From CAIJXB01 sp964439595 (GTDB lineage: Bacteria > Chlamydiota > Chlamydiia > Chlamydiales > Rhabdochlamydiaceae), in contig CAYTOK010000007.1 of assembly GCA_964439595.1 (NCBI GenBank), forward strand, positions 34,950 to 98,949: DNA of 64,000 nucleotides. The letters are read 5' to 3'. A model generated the notes under the pieces. The model was not told the DNA's origin, did not search any database, and saw only the letters and a program-made list of their open reading frames with translations. Within the stretch, counting starts at the first letter, position 1, and each line of letters opens with the position of its first letter. Positions 33,604-41,065 of this stretch are shown piece after piece. The translations under genes and the position numbers were made by a program.

Positions 33604-36228
33604 ATGGATGTAGATCAGAAGCTAGGAGATTTTTCATTAAGGCTTGTAAGATTTCCGCTAGTAGCAGAAAAGTTGGATTCTCTTTTTGCAGGGGAGTGGA
33701 TAGAGGAAGAGAGTAGACGCTCTGAGAAGATAAATAGGTGTTTGCTAGACCTTATTGTAGATTTTCCTCCGCCGTGTTTTCTTTTATCTGCTGTTAATGA
33801 ATTTATTTCTCTTGTTTTAGAAAAAAAACTACTCCCTTCTTATTCTTTTTCCCAGTTTGAATTTTGGCTTAATCATTTTTCTTGTCTTGACGAAGAGGCA
33901 AACTACCGAGTTCGTGCAAAAATTATGGGAAAATATGTTCCTAGGGAAACATATCAGGTTCTTTTTCCTATAGGAATGAGTAAGAGGCATTTTGGATCTC
34001 ATTACGTGACGGCGCATACTTCGCCCGATCTTGACACTACGGTAGCTTCTTTTTGGGGGTGGGTAGATGCTTTTTCTGCTCGTGTTGGAGAAGGGCTTCA
34101 TATATGGAATGTGCCTGGAGGTCCTCCGGAGGCTCAGGTTGAAATACGCTTTTTATTTTATGATTTGCTTGGTCCTAAATGTTTTGATCATTTTGCTAAG
34201 ACAAGAACGACGCTTGCTTTATCTGCAATAGATCTACTAACGCAAAAGGGAATTGTAAGAAAAAAAGTGACTGAGTCATCCGGACAAATAGAGTATGATA
34301 AGAACTCCAGTGCGATTATCCTTGTGGATGATGAGGGATGTTATCTTGGAGATTGGAGACAGTTAGATGTAGAGGGCGTTAGGAAAGTCACTGCGTTTTT
34401 ACATAATTGTATGCGTTTTTTTGCTAGTTACTTTCAGCGAAAGTTTATGGGCTTATTTTCCGTAGAAAAAGTGACGAAAAAAGCGTTTTTAGACTTTATA
34501 GAAGAGATGTTTTCTCTTCGACTGGTGGATGCAGAGCCGGTTAAAGATCTAACTGATAAACAGAAAAAAAGAGTAGAGACTTACCTTATCAAGATTTTGG
34601 GGGTATCAGAGGGGTGGAATAGCACTTTTAAGGGCTTTTGGCAAGCTATGAATCTTTTATCTCTTCCTGCTTTTAAGGGTGTTTATGATGCTTTAGACGA
34701 GGTGGCCTCCTCTTCTTTATTTACTTCTGAAGGGCTGCTTGTAGAAAATAGATCTTATATTTTTCATGCTCTTGAAAAAGTCATAGCAGCTTTAGAAGAA
34801 GCTGTCAGTAGTCTTAGAATTTATGTAGATCAGCTCGGTGTGTCTTTTTCTATAAAAAAAGAGGTTTTTGGGTTTCCTCCTCAGGTGGTTAGTTATAGAG
34901 CTGAGGTAGAAGAGGTCCGTAGTAAGGTAGGCCCTCATGCTTATCTTTCTGTAATAGCCCCAGATGGATCTGTTGATGGGAAAGAAAGAGCTATTGGTAT
35001 TATAAGATCTTCCGATCTTTTTAAGCCCATTTTGGGAACTGTATCTTTACGGGATTTTTGTAACAGAGAAGAAACTAAAATACCTGCTTATTTTGAGGTG
35101 ATTAGTGTTATAGATCATCATAAAAGTAGTTTGTCTACAGGGGCGGCGCCGGTTGCTTTTATTGCAGATGCCCAGTCTGCTAACTCTCTTGTTGCAGAGA
35201 TGGCGTTTGCTATGAATGATAGTTATAGTACTATTGGAAATTCTTATTCCCAGATTGAAAAGCAGTTTGCTACCTACAAAATGTCTACAAAAAAAGCTTC
35301 TGAAGCGAGGATTTTACAAAGGCTTCTACAAAAACAGATGATTTTAGAAAAGGAAGAAGCCTATTTTATAGACCCTCAAAGAGAAATTCTAGAGTATACG
35401 CAGTATCTCTACGCCATTTTAGATGACACGGATTTGCTTTCTAAAGTGTCTTATCGTGATGTGATTTGTCTTGCTTCACTATTAAATCGCTTGAAAACTT
35501 TGACTCTTAAAAAAGAAGTGGAGATTATTTCATTTGACGATCTCCCTCAAGATTCTCATTTTGCTACTAAGGCAGCTAAGAGAATCTTACAAAATGAAGA
35601 TATGTACTCTCTTTATAAGAAAATATATTCTTTTAAAGAATCTGCTGTAGAGGAGGCGATTTGCTTTTGCGCGGAAGGAAAGCCTTCTTCTATTTTTGCT
35701 GATACCAAAGTGCAAAATGGATGTAGTCGCGTAGGGCAAAGTAAGTTTTTTGCTAAAAATTTCCCTGCGTACTTTTCTTTTGCTGAAGAGATTCAACTAT
35801 CTTGGCAAAAGAAAGCAAAGAAGCACTATGAGGAACATCAAGAATGCAGTTTGCATATGCATATGATTAGTACTATTCCAAGCGCCGAAGATGTTTATGT
35901 TGGCAATGAAGGAGTCTATAATCATAAAGATGAGCTCTGGATATGGATTCCTATGGAAGAGCAAGCTATAGAATACCTAAAGAGTTTCTTAAGTGTTTTT
36001 AGGTCTTCTTCTGCGGTTGTACAAGCTGAGATAGAAGTGGAGTTTTTAGGAGAAGATGCAGAAGGGTTAGAACAGATTTTTCATGAAAGCTTTTTGCCGT
36101 TTACTAAGAAGCCCTGCTTAGCAGATAGAAAAAAGTCCGCCCCTATAGCCATTTTACGCTATAAAGCCGGACTATTAAATTCTCGGAAGGCAATGATTTC
36201 TCCTTGCCTACCTAAGGTTGTTATTTAA
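33604..36228 (+). CDS. large DHH-like phosphoesterase-related protein
   Basis: About 874 aa from the ATG at 33604 (GAGG seven bases upstream). Two motifs of the DHH superfamily stand far apart: HYVTAHTSPDLDTTVASFWG (about 137-152, like the GH.nPDtDs.aSA motif of PPX/pyrophosphatases) and VISVIDHHKSSL (about 501-512, the DHH motif). In ordinary family members these lie about 60-100 residues apart, so a long insertion of about 360 residues sits between them. HMHMISTIPSAEDVYVGNEG near 750 may be another active-site-like patch. No signal peptide. Function is not assignable beyond metal-dependent phosphoester hydrolysis as a guess. Confidence 0.6.
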   Translation: MDVDQKLGDFSLRLVRFPLVAEKLDSLFAGEWIEEESRRSEKINRCLLDLIVDFPPPCFLLSAVNEFISLVLEKKLLPSYSFSQFEFWLNHFSCLDEEANYRVRAKIMGKYVPRETYQVLFPIGMSKRHFGSHYVTAHTSPDLDTTVASFWGWVDAFSARVGEGLHIWNVPGGPPEAQVEIRFLFYDLLGPKCFDHFAKTRTTLALSAIDLLTQKGIVRKKVTESSGQIEYDKNSSAIILVDDEGCYLGDWRQLDVEGVRKVTAFLHNCMRFFASYFQRKFMGLFSVEKVTKKAFLDFIEEMFSLRLVDAEPVKDLTDKQKKRVETYLIKILGVSEGWNSTFKGFWQAMNLLSLPAFKGVYDALDEVASSSLFTSEGLLVENRSYIFHALEKVIAALEEAVSSLRIYVDQLGVSFSIKKEVFGFPPQVVSYRAEVEEVRSKVGPHAYLSVIAPDGSVDGKERAIGIIRSSDLFKPILGTVSLRDFCNREETKIPAYFEVISVIDHHKSSLSTGAAPVAFIADAQSANSLVAEMAFAMNDSYSTIGNSYSQIEKQFATYKMSTKKASEARILQRLLQKQMILEKEEAYFIDPQREILEYTQYLYAILDDTDLLSKVSYRDVICLASLLNRLKTLTLKKEVEIISFDDLPQDSHFATKAAKRILQNEDMYSLYKKIYSFKESAVEEAICFCAEGKPSSIFADTKVQNGCSRVGQSKFFAKNFPAYFSFAEEIQLSWQKKAKKHYEEHQECSLHMHMISTIPSAEDVYVGNEGVYNHKDELWIWIPMEEQAIEYLKSFLSVFRSSSAVVQAEIEVEFLGEDAEGLEQIFHESFLPFTKKPCLADRKKSAPIAILRYKAGLLNSRKAMISPCLPKVVI

Positions 36229-36234
36229 GGCTGA

Positions 36235-36504
36235 TTATTCTGCGTCAGCCTTGCTTTCTCCTTCACTTTCCTCATCTTCGATAATTTCGAGATTTACACG
36301 GATTCCATTCCTGCTTGCAACGGACATGAGAAGTGTACGGATCGCATTGATAGTTTTTCCTTTTTTCCCGATGATTTTACCTACATCAGATTTTTCTACC
36401 GATAGCTCTATGATTAGAGTATGGGTACCTCCGATCTCATTGATTTGTACCTTATCGGGATGATCCACGAGATTCTTTACGATATATTCTACAAATTCTT
36501 TCAT
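36235..36504 (-). CDS. khpA: KH-domain RNA-binding protein KhpA
   Basis: 89 aa from ATG 36504 (AAAGGTCGAG upstream). Single KH domain: VEYIVKNLVDHPDKVQINEI, then the G-x-x-G loop in VGKIIGKKGKTINAIRTLL. C-terminal acidic tail (EDEESEGESKADAE). KhpA (YlqC) binds RNA, often with KhpB, and affects cell division and small-RNA function. The next leftward gene up is rluD; from memory a small KH gene next to the RluD-type synthase is also found in Chlamydia. Confidence 0.85.
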   Translation of the reverse strand: MKEFVEYIVKNLVDHPDKVQINEIGGTHTLIIELSVEKSDVGKIIGKKGKTINAIRTLLMSVASRNGIRVNLEIIEDEESEGESKADAE

Positions 36505-36652
36505 AGCTCGACCTTTAATTTGAATTGAAAAACGAAGCTTCACACGCAAACGGATCGTAGAAACCTTTTCTATTAAAAAAGAATACAGCAAGAAGAGAAT
36601 TTGTCCAATAGTTCTTTTGGAAATAAGACAGGAAAATGTTTTTTTTTGCTTT

Positions 36653-37624
36653 TTAGGGGGCTAAATTGGCTGTTTTTAGCTCTTTTTCGATAAAAGACTG
36701 CATGTCTTTAGGTAGGGGAGCTGTAATTTTTAGCATTTGGTTAGTTCTAGGATGAGTAAACGAAATATGTTCTGCATGGAGGAACTGCCTTTTTGCTCCC
36801 CATTTGGTGTTTGCGTTTTCTTTTCCATACAAATTATCTCCTAAAATAGGACAACCTATATGTTTTAGATGTACCCTGATTTGATGGGTTCTCCCTGTGA
36901 TAAGTTCAACAGACAAAAGAGAAAGGTCTTTAGTTTTAGCGATAACTTCAAGCTTTGTGCTAGCATTTTTACCTCCTTCTAAAGGGGTTGAAGTGGTCAT
37001 TTCTTGCCTTTTTGTCGGATGTCTTTTTATCGGAGCATTTATTTCTCTTACGGTCGGGGTTCCAAGGCAAATTGCTTTATAGGTTTTTTGCATTTGTCTT
37101 TGGCTGAACTTTTCTACTAAAGATCTATGAGCATAGGAGGTTTTAGCAGCTATAAGCACTCCTGAGGTGTCTTTATCTAGTCTATGGACAATGCCCGGCC
37201 TTAGAGGGTCTTTTTGTTCTTCTTGCAAATTTTTACAGTGAAATAAGAGCGCATTTACAAAGGTGCCTTTAGGGTGTCCGGGAGCCGGATGAACAACCAT
37301 TCCCGCAGGTTTATTAATCACAATAAGATCATTATCTTCGAAAAGAATTTCTAAAGGTATATGTTCTGCTTCAAGTGCAATTTCTGGTGTGAGCTCAAAG
37401 CAAACTTCTATTTCATCTCCCAACTTAAGTTGCTGTCTTTTTTTACTTGGAATGCCATTAATCAGCACGCTACCTTTTTCTATAAGAGATTGAAAGTACG
37501 TGCGGGAGCATGCAGGGAATCGGAGGGTAAGTAGCTTGTCAAGACGGAGATTTAGGTCTTCCTCTGCTGCAGTAAGAATTTCTTGCGGATTAATCTGAGT
37601 CAAGACGTCTGCCTTCCATGGCAT
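36653..37624 (-). CDS. rluD: RluD-family 23S rRNA pseudouridine synthase
   Basis: 323 aa. S4 RNA-binding domain first (LNLRLDKLLTLRFPACSRTY, GSVLINGIPSKKRQQLKLGD), then the RsuA/RluD catalytic part: IVINKPAGMVVHPAPGHPKG, GIVHRLDKDTSGVLIAAKT with the catalytic Asp in HRLDKDTSG, and ELITGRTHQIRVHLKHIGCP. RluD makes pseudouridines in helix 69 of 23S rRNA. Its start overlaps the upstream 95-aa gene by 35 bp and lacks a clear ribosome binding site, so it may be translationally coupled. Confidence 0.9.
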   Translation of the reverse strand: MPWKADVLTQINPQEILTAAEEDLNLRLDKLLTLRFPACSRTYFQSLIEKGSVLINGIPSKKRQQLKLGDEIEVCFELTPEIALEAEHIPLEILFEDNDLIVINKPAGMVVHPAPGHPKGTFVNALLFHCKNLQEEQKDPLRPGIVHRLDKDTSGVLIAAKTSYAHRSLVEKFSQRQMQKTYKAICLGTPTVREINAPIKRHPTKRQEMTTSTPLEGGKNASTKLEVIAKTKDLSLLSVELITGRTHQIRVHLKHIGCPILGDNLYGKENANTKWGAKRQFLHAEHISFTHPRTNQMLKITAPLPKDMQSFIEKELKTANLAP

Positions 37625-37877
37625 TTCTGATTTGTTTTTGTGCTTTTTTCCAGCGCTCTGTTGATCTTTTAAACTCGGTAATCATCATTTGCATGTATTG
37701 CTCGATGAATTTCTTAAGTTCAGCCTGTGTAGCTCCACCTCTAAACATTTTAGAAAAAGGGGAATCGGATAGATCATTTTCTAGAGGAGAGTCTATTGAC
37801 ATAGGCTCTATGTTTATAAGTTCCTCTTGCGCTTGTATGGTAGAGGTAGAAGGGGGGGGGATACTTGGAGTTGTCAT
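37590..37877 (-). CDS. small hypothetical protein overlapping rluD
   Basis: 95 aa. N-terminal Pro/Ser/Thr-rich segment (MTTPSIPPPSTSTIQAQEEL) and a helical C-terminus (ATQAELKKFIEQYMQMMITE). The disordered polar start and helical end look like type III secretion substrates or a chaperone-class protein; not proven. From memory Chlamydia has a small conserved hypothetical gene next to its rluD homologue (CT659), which may be this one. Overlaps rluD by 35 bp. Confidence 0.5.
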   Translation of the reverse strand: MTTPSIPPPSTSTIQAQEELINIEPMSIDSPLENDLSDSPFSKMFRGGATQAELKKFIEQYMQMMITEFKRSTERWKKAQKQIRNAMEGRRLDSD

Positions 37878-37942
37878 GAAATTCCTGCATTTTTTATTTG
37901 TCTTTATAACAGTTTTACTATTAAATACTCAAGCAGTATAAG

Positions 37943-38200
37943 CTACCCTCTTCGGATGGAGTCCCATTTTTGAATAGCTTCCCACTCTGCTTTAATGTCT
38001 TCAAGCAACTCTTGCAGTCTATGGGATTGTCTGCTTAAGATTCCTTCTAAGATGGTAGCTGTGGTGTTAACTAAATTAGCTTGCATTGCTGTAAGCGCCT
38101 CTTTTTGAAATGTTTCCATTGTTTTTGGGTAACTGGAAAATTCGCTGCGAGTCGTTTCTTGAGGCGTGCTAATTGCTTGTAATGTTGTAATATCTGACAT
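37943..38200 (-). CDS. small hypothetical helical protein
   Basis: 85 aa, MSDITTLQAISTPQETTRSE followed by amphipathic helices (TFQKEALTAMQANLVNTTAT, RLQELLEDIKAEWEAIQKWD). Ribosome binding site AAGGAG before the ATG. Size and helix content recall type III secretion needle or chaperone proteins but no signature supports it. Sixty-five bp upstream of the 95-aa gene in the same direction, so probably one transcript with rluD and perhaps khpA. Confidence 0.5.
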   Translation of the reverse strand: MSDITTLQAISTPQETTRSEFSSYPKTMETFQKEALTAMQANLVNTTATILEGILSRQSHRLQELLEDIKAEWEAIQKWDSIRRG

Positions 38201-38282
38201 AGTAATTCTCCTTATTTGTTATTTTTATATTATAAATAACTTAATTTAATTTCAATTGTTAATTTTATAACCTAAGGTTTTA

Positions 38283-38882
38283 ATGGATAAAGTGCGTTTA
38301 GAAAAAGAGGGTGATGAGCTTTTACTTTATTTTGAAGAGGAATTTTGGAAGAAGGTCCATAAATCAGTACTAGCCAAGGGTTGTAATGCTTTATTTTTAG
38401 CCTCATCCTTCAAAGAGGCTCAGGAGATTCTTTTGCAGATAGAAGAGAAAGCTGCTAAAAGTTTTGTGATTAAATGGTTAAGTATTAGGTCGTTATTTTC
38501 TTTAGATTTGAAAAAGAAGCTTCAAGAAAAAGGGATTTCGAAAGAGGCTATTGAAGAAACTCTCTTATTTTGTGAGAAGTTGGGATTTATTGATGATAAA
38601 AAGCTAGCTGAAAGAAAACTGTCTCAGGATTTATCTAAAGGGAGAGGGGTCTCCTTAGCCTTATATAAGTTAAGACAATCGGTGGACTTGGACAAGATTC
38701 CTTTAGAGTTTTTGTCAATAAAGGATCTTGAAAAAGATGCTCTTTTAACTTACCTTAAGAAAAAGAAAATAAAGCCAGGGATTTCTTTGCTTAGTAAAGA
38801 AGAAAAAAACAAGCTTTTTCTTTCTCTTTTACGAAGAGGTTTTGCTAAAGAAAATATTCAAGCAGCACTCGAAGAATATTAG
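38283..38882 (+). CDS. recX: RecX family regulatory protein
   Basis: 199 aa. The RecX three-helix repeats are visible: WLSIRSLFSLDLKKKLQEKG then ALEETLLFC-type helix, LGFIDDKKLAERKLSQDLSK (the core F.dd..fA......... motif), GRGVSLALYKLRQ (G.g...i...L), and LFLSLLRRGFAKENIQAALE as the last repeat. RecX inhibits RecA filament growth. The N-terminal 60 residues are family-specific. A recA gene is not in the window. Confidence 0.75.
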   Translation: MDKVRLEKEGDELLLYFEEEFWKKVHKSVLAKGCNALFLASSFKEAQEILLQIEEKAAKSFVIKWLSIRSLFSLDLKKKLQEKGISKEAIEETLLFCEKLGFIDDKKLAERKLSQDLSKGRGVSLALYKLRQSVDLDKIPLEFLSIKDLEKDALLTYLKKKKIKPGISLLSKEEKNKLFLSLLRRGFAKENIQAALEEY

Positions 38883-38957
38883 TGAGAAGATTTTTTGCAA
38901 TTATTGCGCTTCTGTTTTATAAAGAGGAACACAAGTGTAAATCTATAGGTGTTTGAT

Positions 38958-39947
38958 ATGGATATTGGGGTAATGGGTATTAGCTATAAATCTTCTGAAC
39001 TAAGCTTTAGAGAGGTTTTTACAAGAAGCTCGCATGAGTTTTTAAGGGAGAATTCTTTTCTGCCTATGGTTTTACTTTCCACGTGTAATCGTACAGAAAT
39101 TTATTTTAGCTCGAGCGACTTAACAAAAACGTATTCTTACCTGCTTACCCTATTTAAAGTGGAAGGAGATTTTGAAGAAAGGCTGTATTGTTATTTTGGA
39201 TCTAAATGTTTTGAGCACCTTGCTAAGGTGACTTCTGGTCTTGATAGTGCTCTTTTTGGAGAGGCAGAAATTCAGGGGCAGGTAAGAAGGTCTTATGAAA
39301 AGGCTTCTCTTAGAAAGCTGCCGTTTCCTTTGCATTACTTATTTCAAAAAAGCTTGAAAATTGGAAAGGAGATACGTAATCAGTTTTCTTTACCAAAAGG
39401 ATTGGTATCTCTGGAGTCTACTTTATGGGAGCTATCTCAGTGTTTTTTTTCCCAAAAAAAGCCTATTTCTCTTCTCCTTATAGGATATTCAGAAATTAAC
39501 CGGTTGATTATTTCTTTTTTCAAAAAGAAACAGGTTTTTATTATGCAGCTTGCGACAAGACGTTCACAAGAGGAGCTTTTGCAAAAATGTGATATCCCGT
39601 TACTTTCTTTTGATCAAATTGATAGCTGGACAGATTTTGATATGGTTATCTCTGCTAGTCATTCTTCTGAATACCTATTAAATGCAAAGCAGATTCCGAA
39701 GGATCTTTCTTTGGTAAGAACTCGATTAGTGGTAGACCTTAGCTTGCCGAGGAATGTCGATCCTTTAATTGAAAAAAATCCTTTAATTACTTTATTTAAT
39801 ATTGAAGAGGTCAATAAATTTATAGAAGAGAAGCAACAGTTGTCTTTGGAAAAGCAAAAGTATATTCAAGATAAAGTAGAGGAACTTGTAACAAGGCAAA
39901 CGACCCTTTATTTTACTAAGAAAAAAAGGATGTACGTATGCGCTTAA
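38958..39947 (+). CDS. hemA: glutamyl-tRNA reductase
   Basis: About 329 aa from the ATG at 38958 (TAGGTG seven bases upstream; a GTG three codons earlier is weaker). N-terminal catalytic domain with nucleophile Cys in LLSTCNRTEIYF, and GLDSALFGEAEIQGQVRRSY, the HemA signature. NADPH-binding part follows (LLLIGYSEINRLIISFF). It lacks the roughly 90-residue C-terminal dimerisation helix set of E. coli-type HemA (418 aa); chlamydial HemA is also short. First step of C5 haem synthesis. Its end overlaps the next gene by 10 bp. Confidence 0.88.
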   Translation: MDIGVMGISYKSSELSFREVFTRSSHEFLRENSFLPMVLLSTCNRTEIYFSSSDLTKTYSYLLTLFKVEGDFEERLYCYFGSKCFEHLAKVTSGLDSALFGEAEIQGQVRRSYEKASLRKLPFPLHYLFQKSLKIGKEIRNQFSLPKGLVSLESTLWELSQCFFSQKKPISLLLIGYSEINRLIISFFKKKQVFIMQLATRRSQEELLQKCDIPLLSFDQIDSWTDFDMVISASHSSEYLLNAKQIPKDLSLVRTRLVVDLSLPRNVDPLIEKNPLITLFNIEEVNKFIEEKQQLSLEKQKYIQDKVEELVTRQTTLYFTKKKRMYVCA

Positions 39948-41065
39948 TAGGGCTTTTTTTTTTTCTTGTAAGTAGCATTCTTTCAGCATCACCGATAGAT
40001 TTCCCTCCTCTAAAAGGAGAGGTTTCAGTGATTTCTTCAGACCAAGTTTTTAAGGGTAGATATGTTGAATTAGGAGAAACTATTGAAGTTTCTGGGTTAG
40101 TTCAAGGGGATGCTTATTTAGTTGGCACGCAAGTTACAGTGGATGGAGAAATAGAGGGAGATTTATTTGCTGTTGGTTGTGTTGTCTCTATTACCGGTAA
40201 GGTAAAAGGCAATGTGCGTATTTTGGCTGTGCAGGCTGTGGTTGACGGAGAGATTTTAGGCAGCGCTGCAGCTTTGGGTGTAAATGTACATTTGCCTAAA
40301 ACAGGAACTTTACTAGGGAACTTGTTTTTGCTTGCGGGTTATGGAGATTTGGAAAATAAGATAGAAGGTAATGTTTTAGCTTTAGCCGGAGGGCTAAAAC
40401 TAGCAGGCTCAATACAAAAAAACCTACAGACCTTTGTGGGAAGGTTGCGGTTAATGGAGTCTGCAGACATTGCCGGTAATCTTAAATATCGAAGTAGTTA
40501 CTCTGCAGTTATAGATCCTGGCGCGACGGTTAAAGGCGAGATTATCTATAAATCATCGCTTTTTAGAGATATTATGGATATGCCTATTTTAAGTGGTGTG
40601 GTTATAGGGTCTAAGGTTGCTGGATTTTTAATGAACTTTCTTTATACATTTGTTGTGGGAATTATTTTTATTCGATTTTTTCCGAGAAAGCTTCAAAATG
40701 CCTTATTCGTACTAAGGGAAATGCCTTGGAAATGTGGTTTTACTGGGTTTTTGATTGTGATTCTTTTGCCTATTGTCTCCTTTATTTTACTGATTACAAT
40801 CATTGGAACCCCGTTTGCCTTAACTTTAATGGCTCTTAATATTGTCGGTTTTTATACTGTGAAGATTTTTTCTATTTTATGGATGTCCAATGGATTATTT
40901 CATTTATTAGGTTGGAGAAAGAATAAGATACATACGCTTTTTGTAGGACAGATATTGTACTATAGTCTTTGTTATATCCCTGTAGTTGGTTGGTTCATTT
41001 CTTTATTTGCTATGCTTTTTGGTCTTGGATCTTCCGTCCTAGCTCAACTTAAAAAGGATCCATAA
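39938..41065 (+). CDS. bactofilin-like polymer-forming membrane protein
   Basis: 375 aa. Signal peptide (LIGLFFFLVSSILSAS). Residues 40-190 form a beta-helix of bactofilin-type repeats: LGETIEVSGLVQGDAYLVGT, QVTVDGEIEGDLFAVGCVVS, ITGKVKGNVRILAVQAVVDG. Four TM segments follow (for example FTGFLIVILLPIVSFILLIT). Export plus a polymer-forming repeat with membrane anchor is unlike cytosolic bactofilins; the gene resembles periplasmic 'polymer-forming cytoskeletal' integral proteins. Overlaps hemA and abuts mgtA with no gap, so it is in an operon with both. Confidence 0.7.
   Translation: MRLIGLFFFLVSSILSASPIDFPPLKGEVSVISSDQVFKGRYVELGETIEVSGLVQGDAYLVGTQVTVDGEIEGDLFAVGCVVSITGKVKGNVRILAVQAVVDGEILGSAAALGVNVHLPKTGTLLGNLFLLAGYGDLENKIEGNVLALAGGLKLAGSIQKNLQTFVGRLRLMESADIAGNLKYRSSYSAVIDPGATVKGEIIYKSSLFRDIMDMPILSGVVIGSKVAGFLMNFLYTFVVGIIFIRFFPRKLQNALFVLREMPWKCGFTGFLIVILLPIVSFILLITIIGTPFALTLMALNIVGFYTVKIFSILWMSNGLFHLLGWRKNKIHTLFVGQILYYSLCYIPVVGWFISLFAMLFGLGSSVLAQLKKDP

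Noticed and set aside
37590..38200. Two small genes as type III secretion needle and chaperone components
   Set aside because: Size and helix content fit, but no conserved needle or chaperone signature is visible and no type III apparatus gene is nearby.
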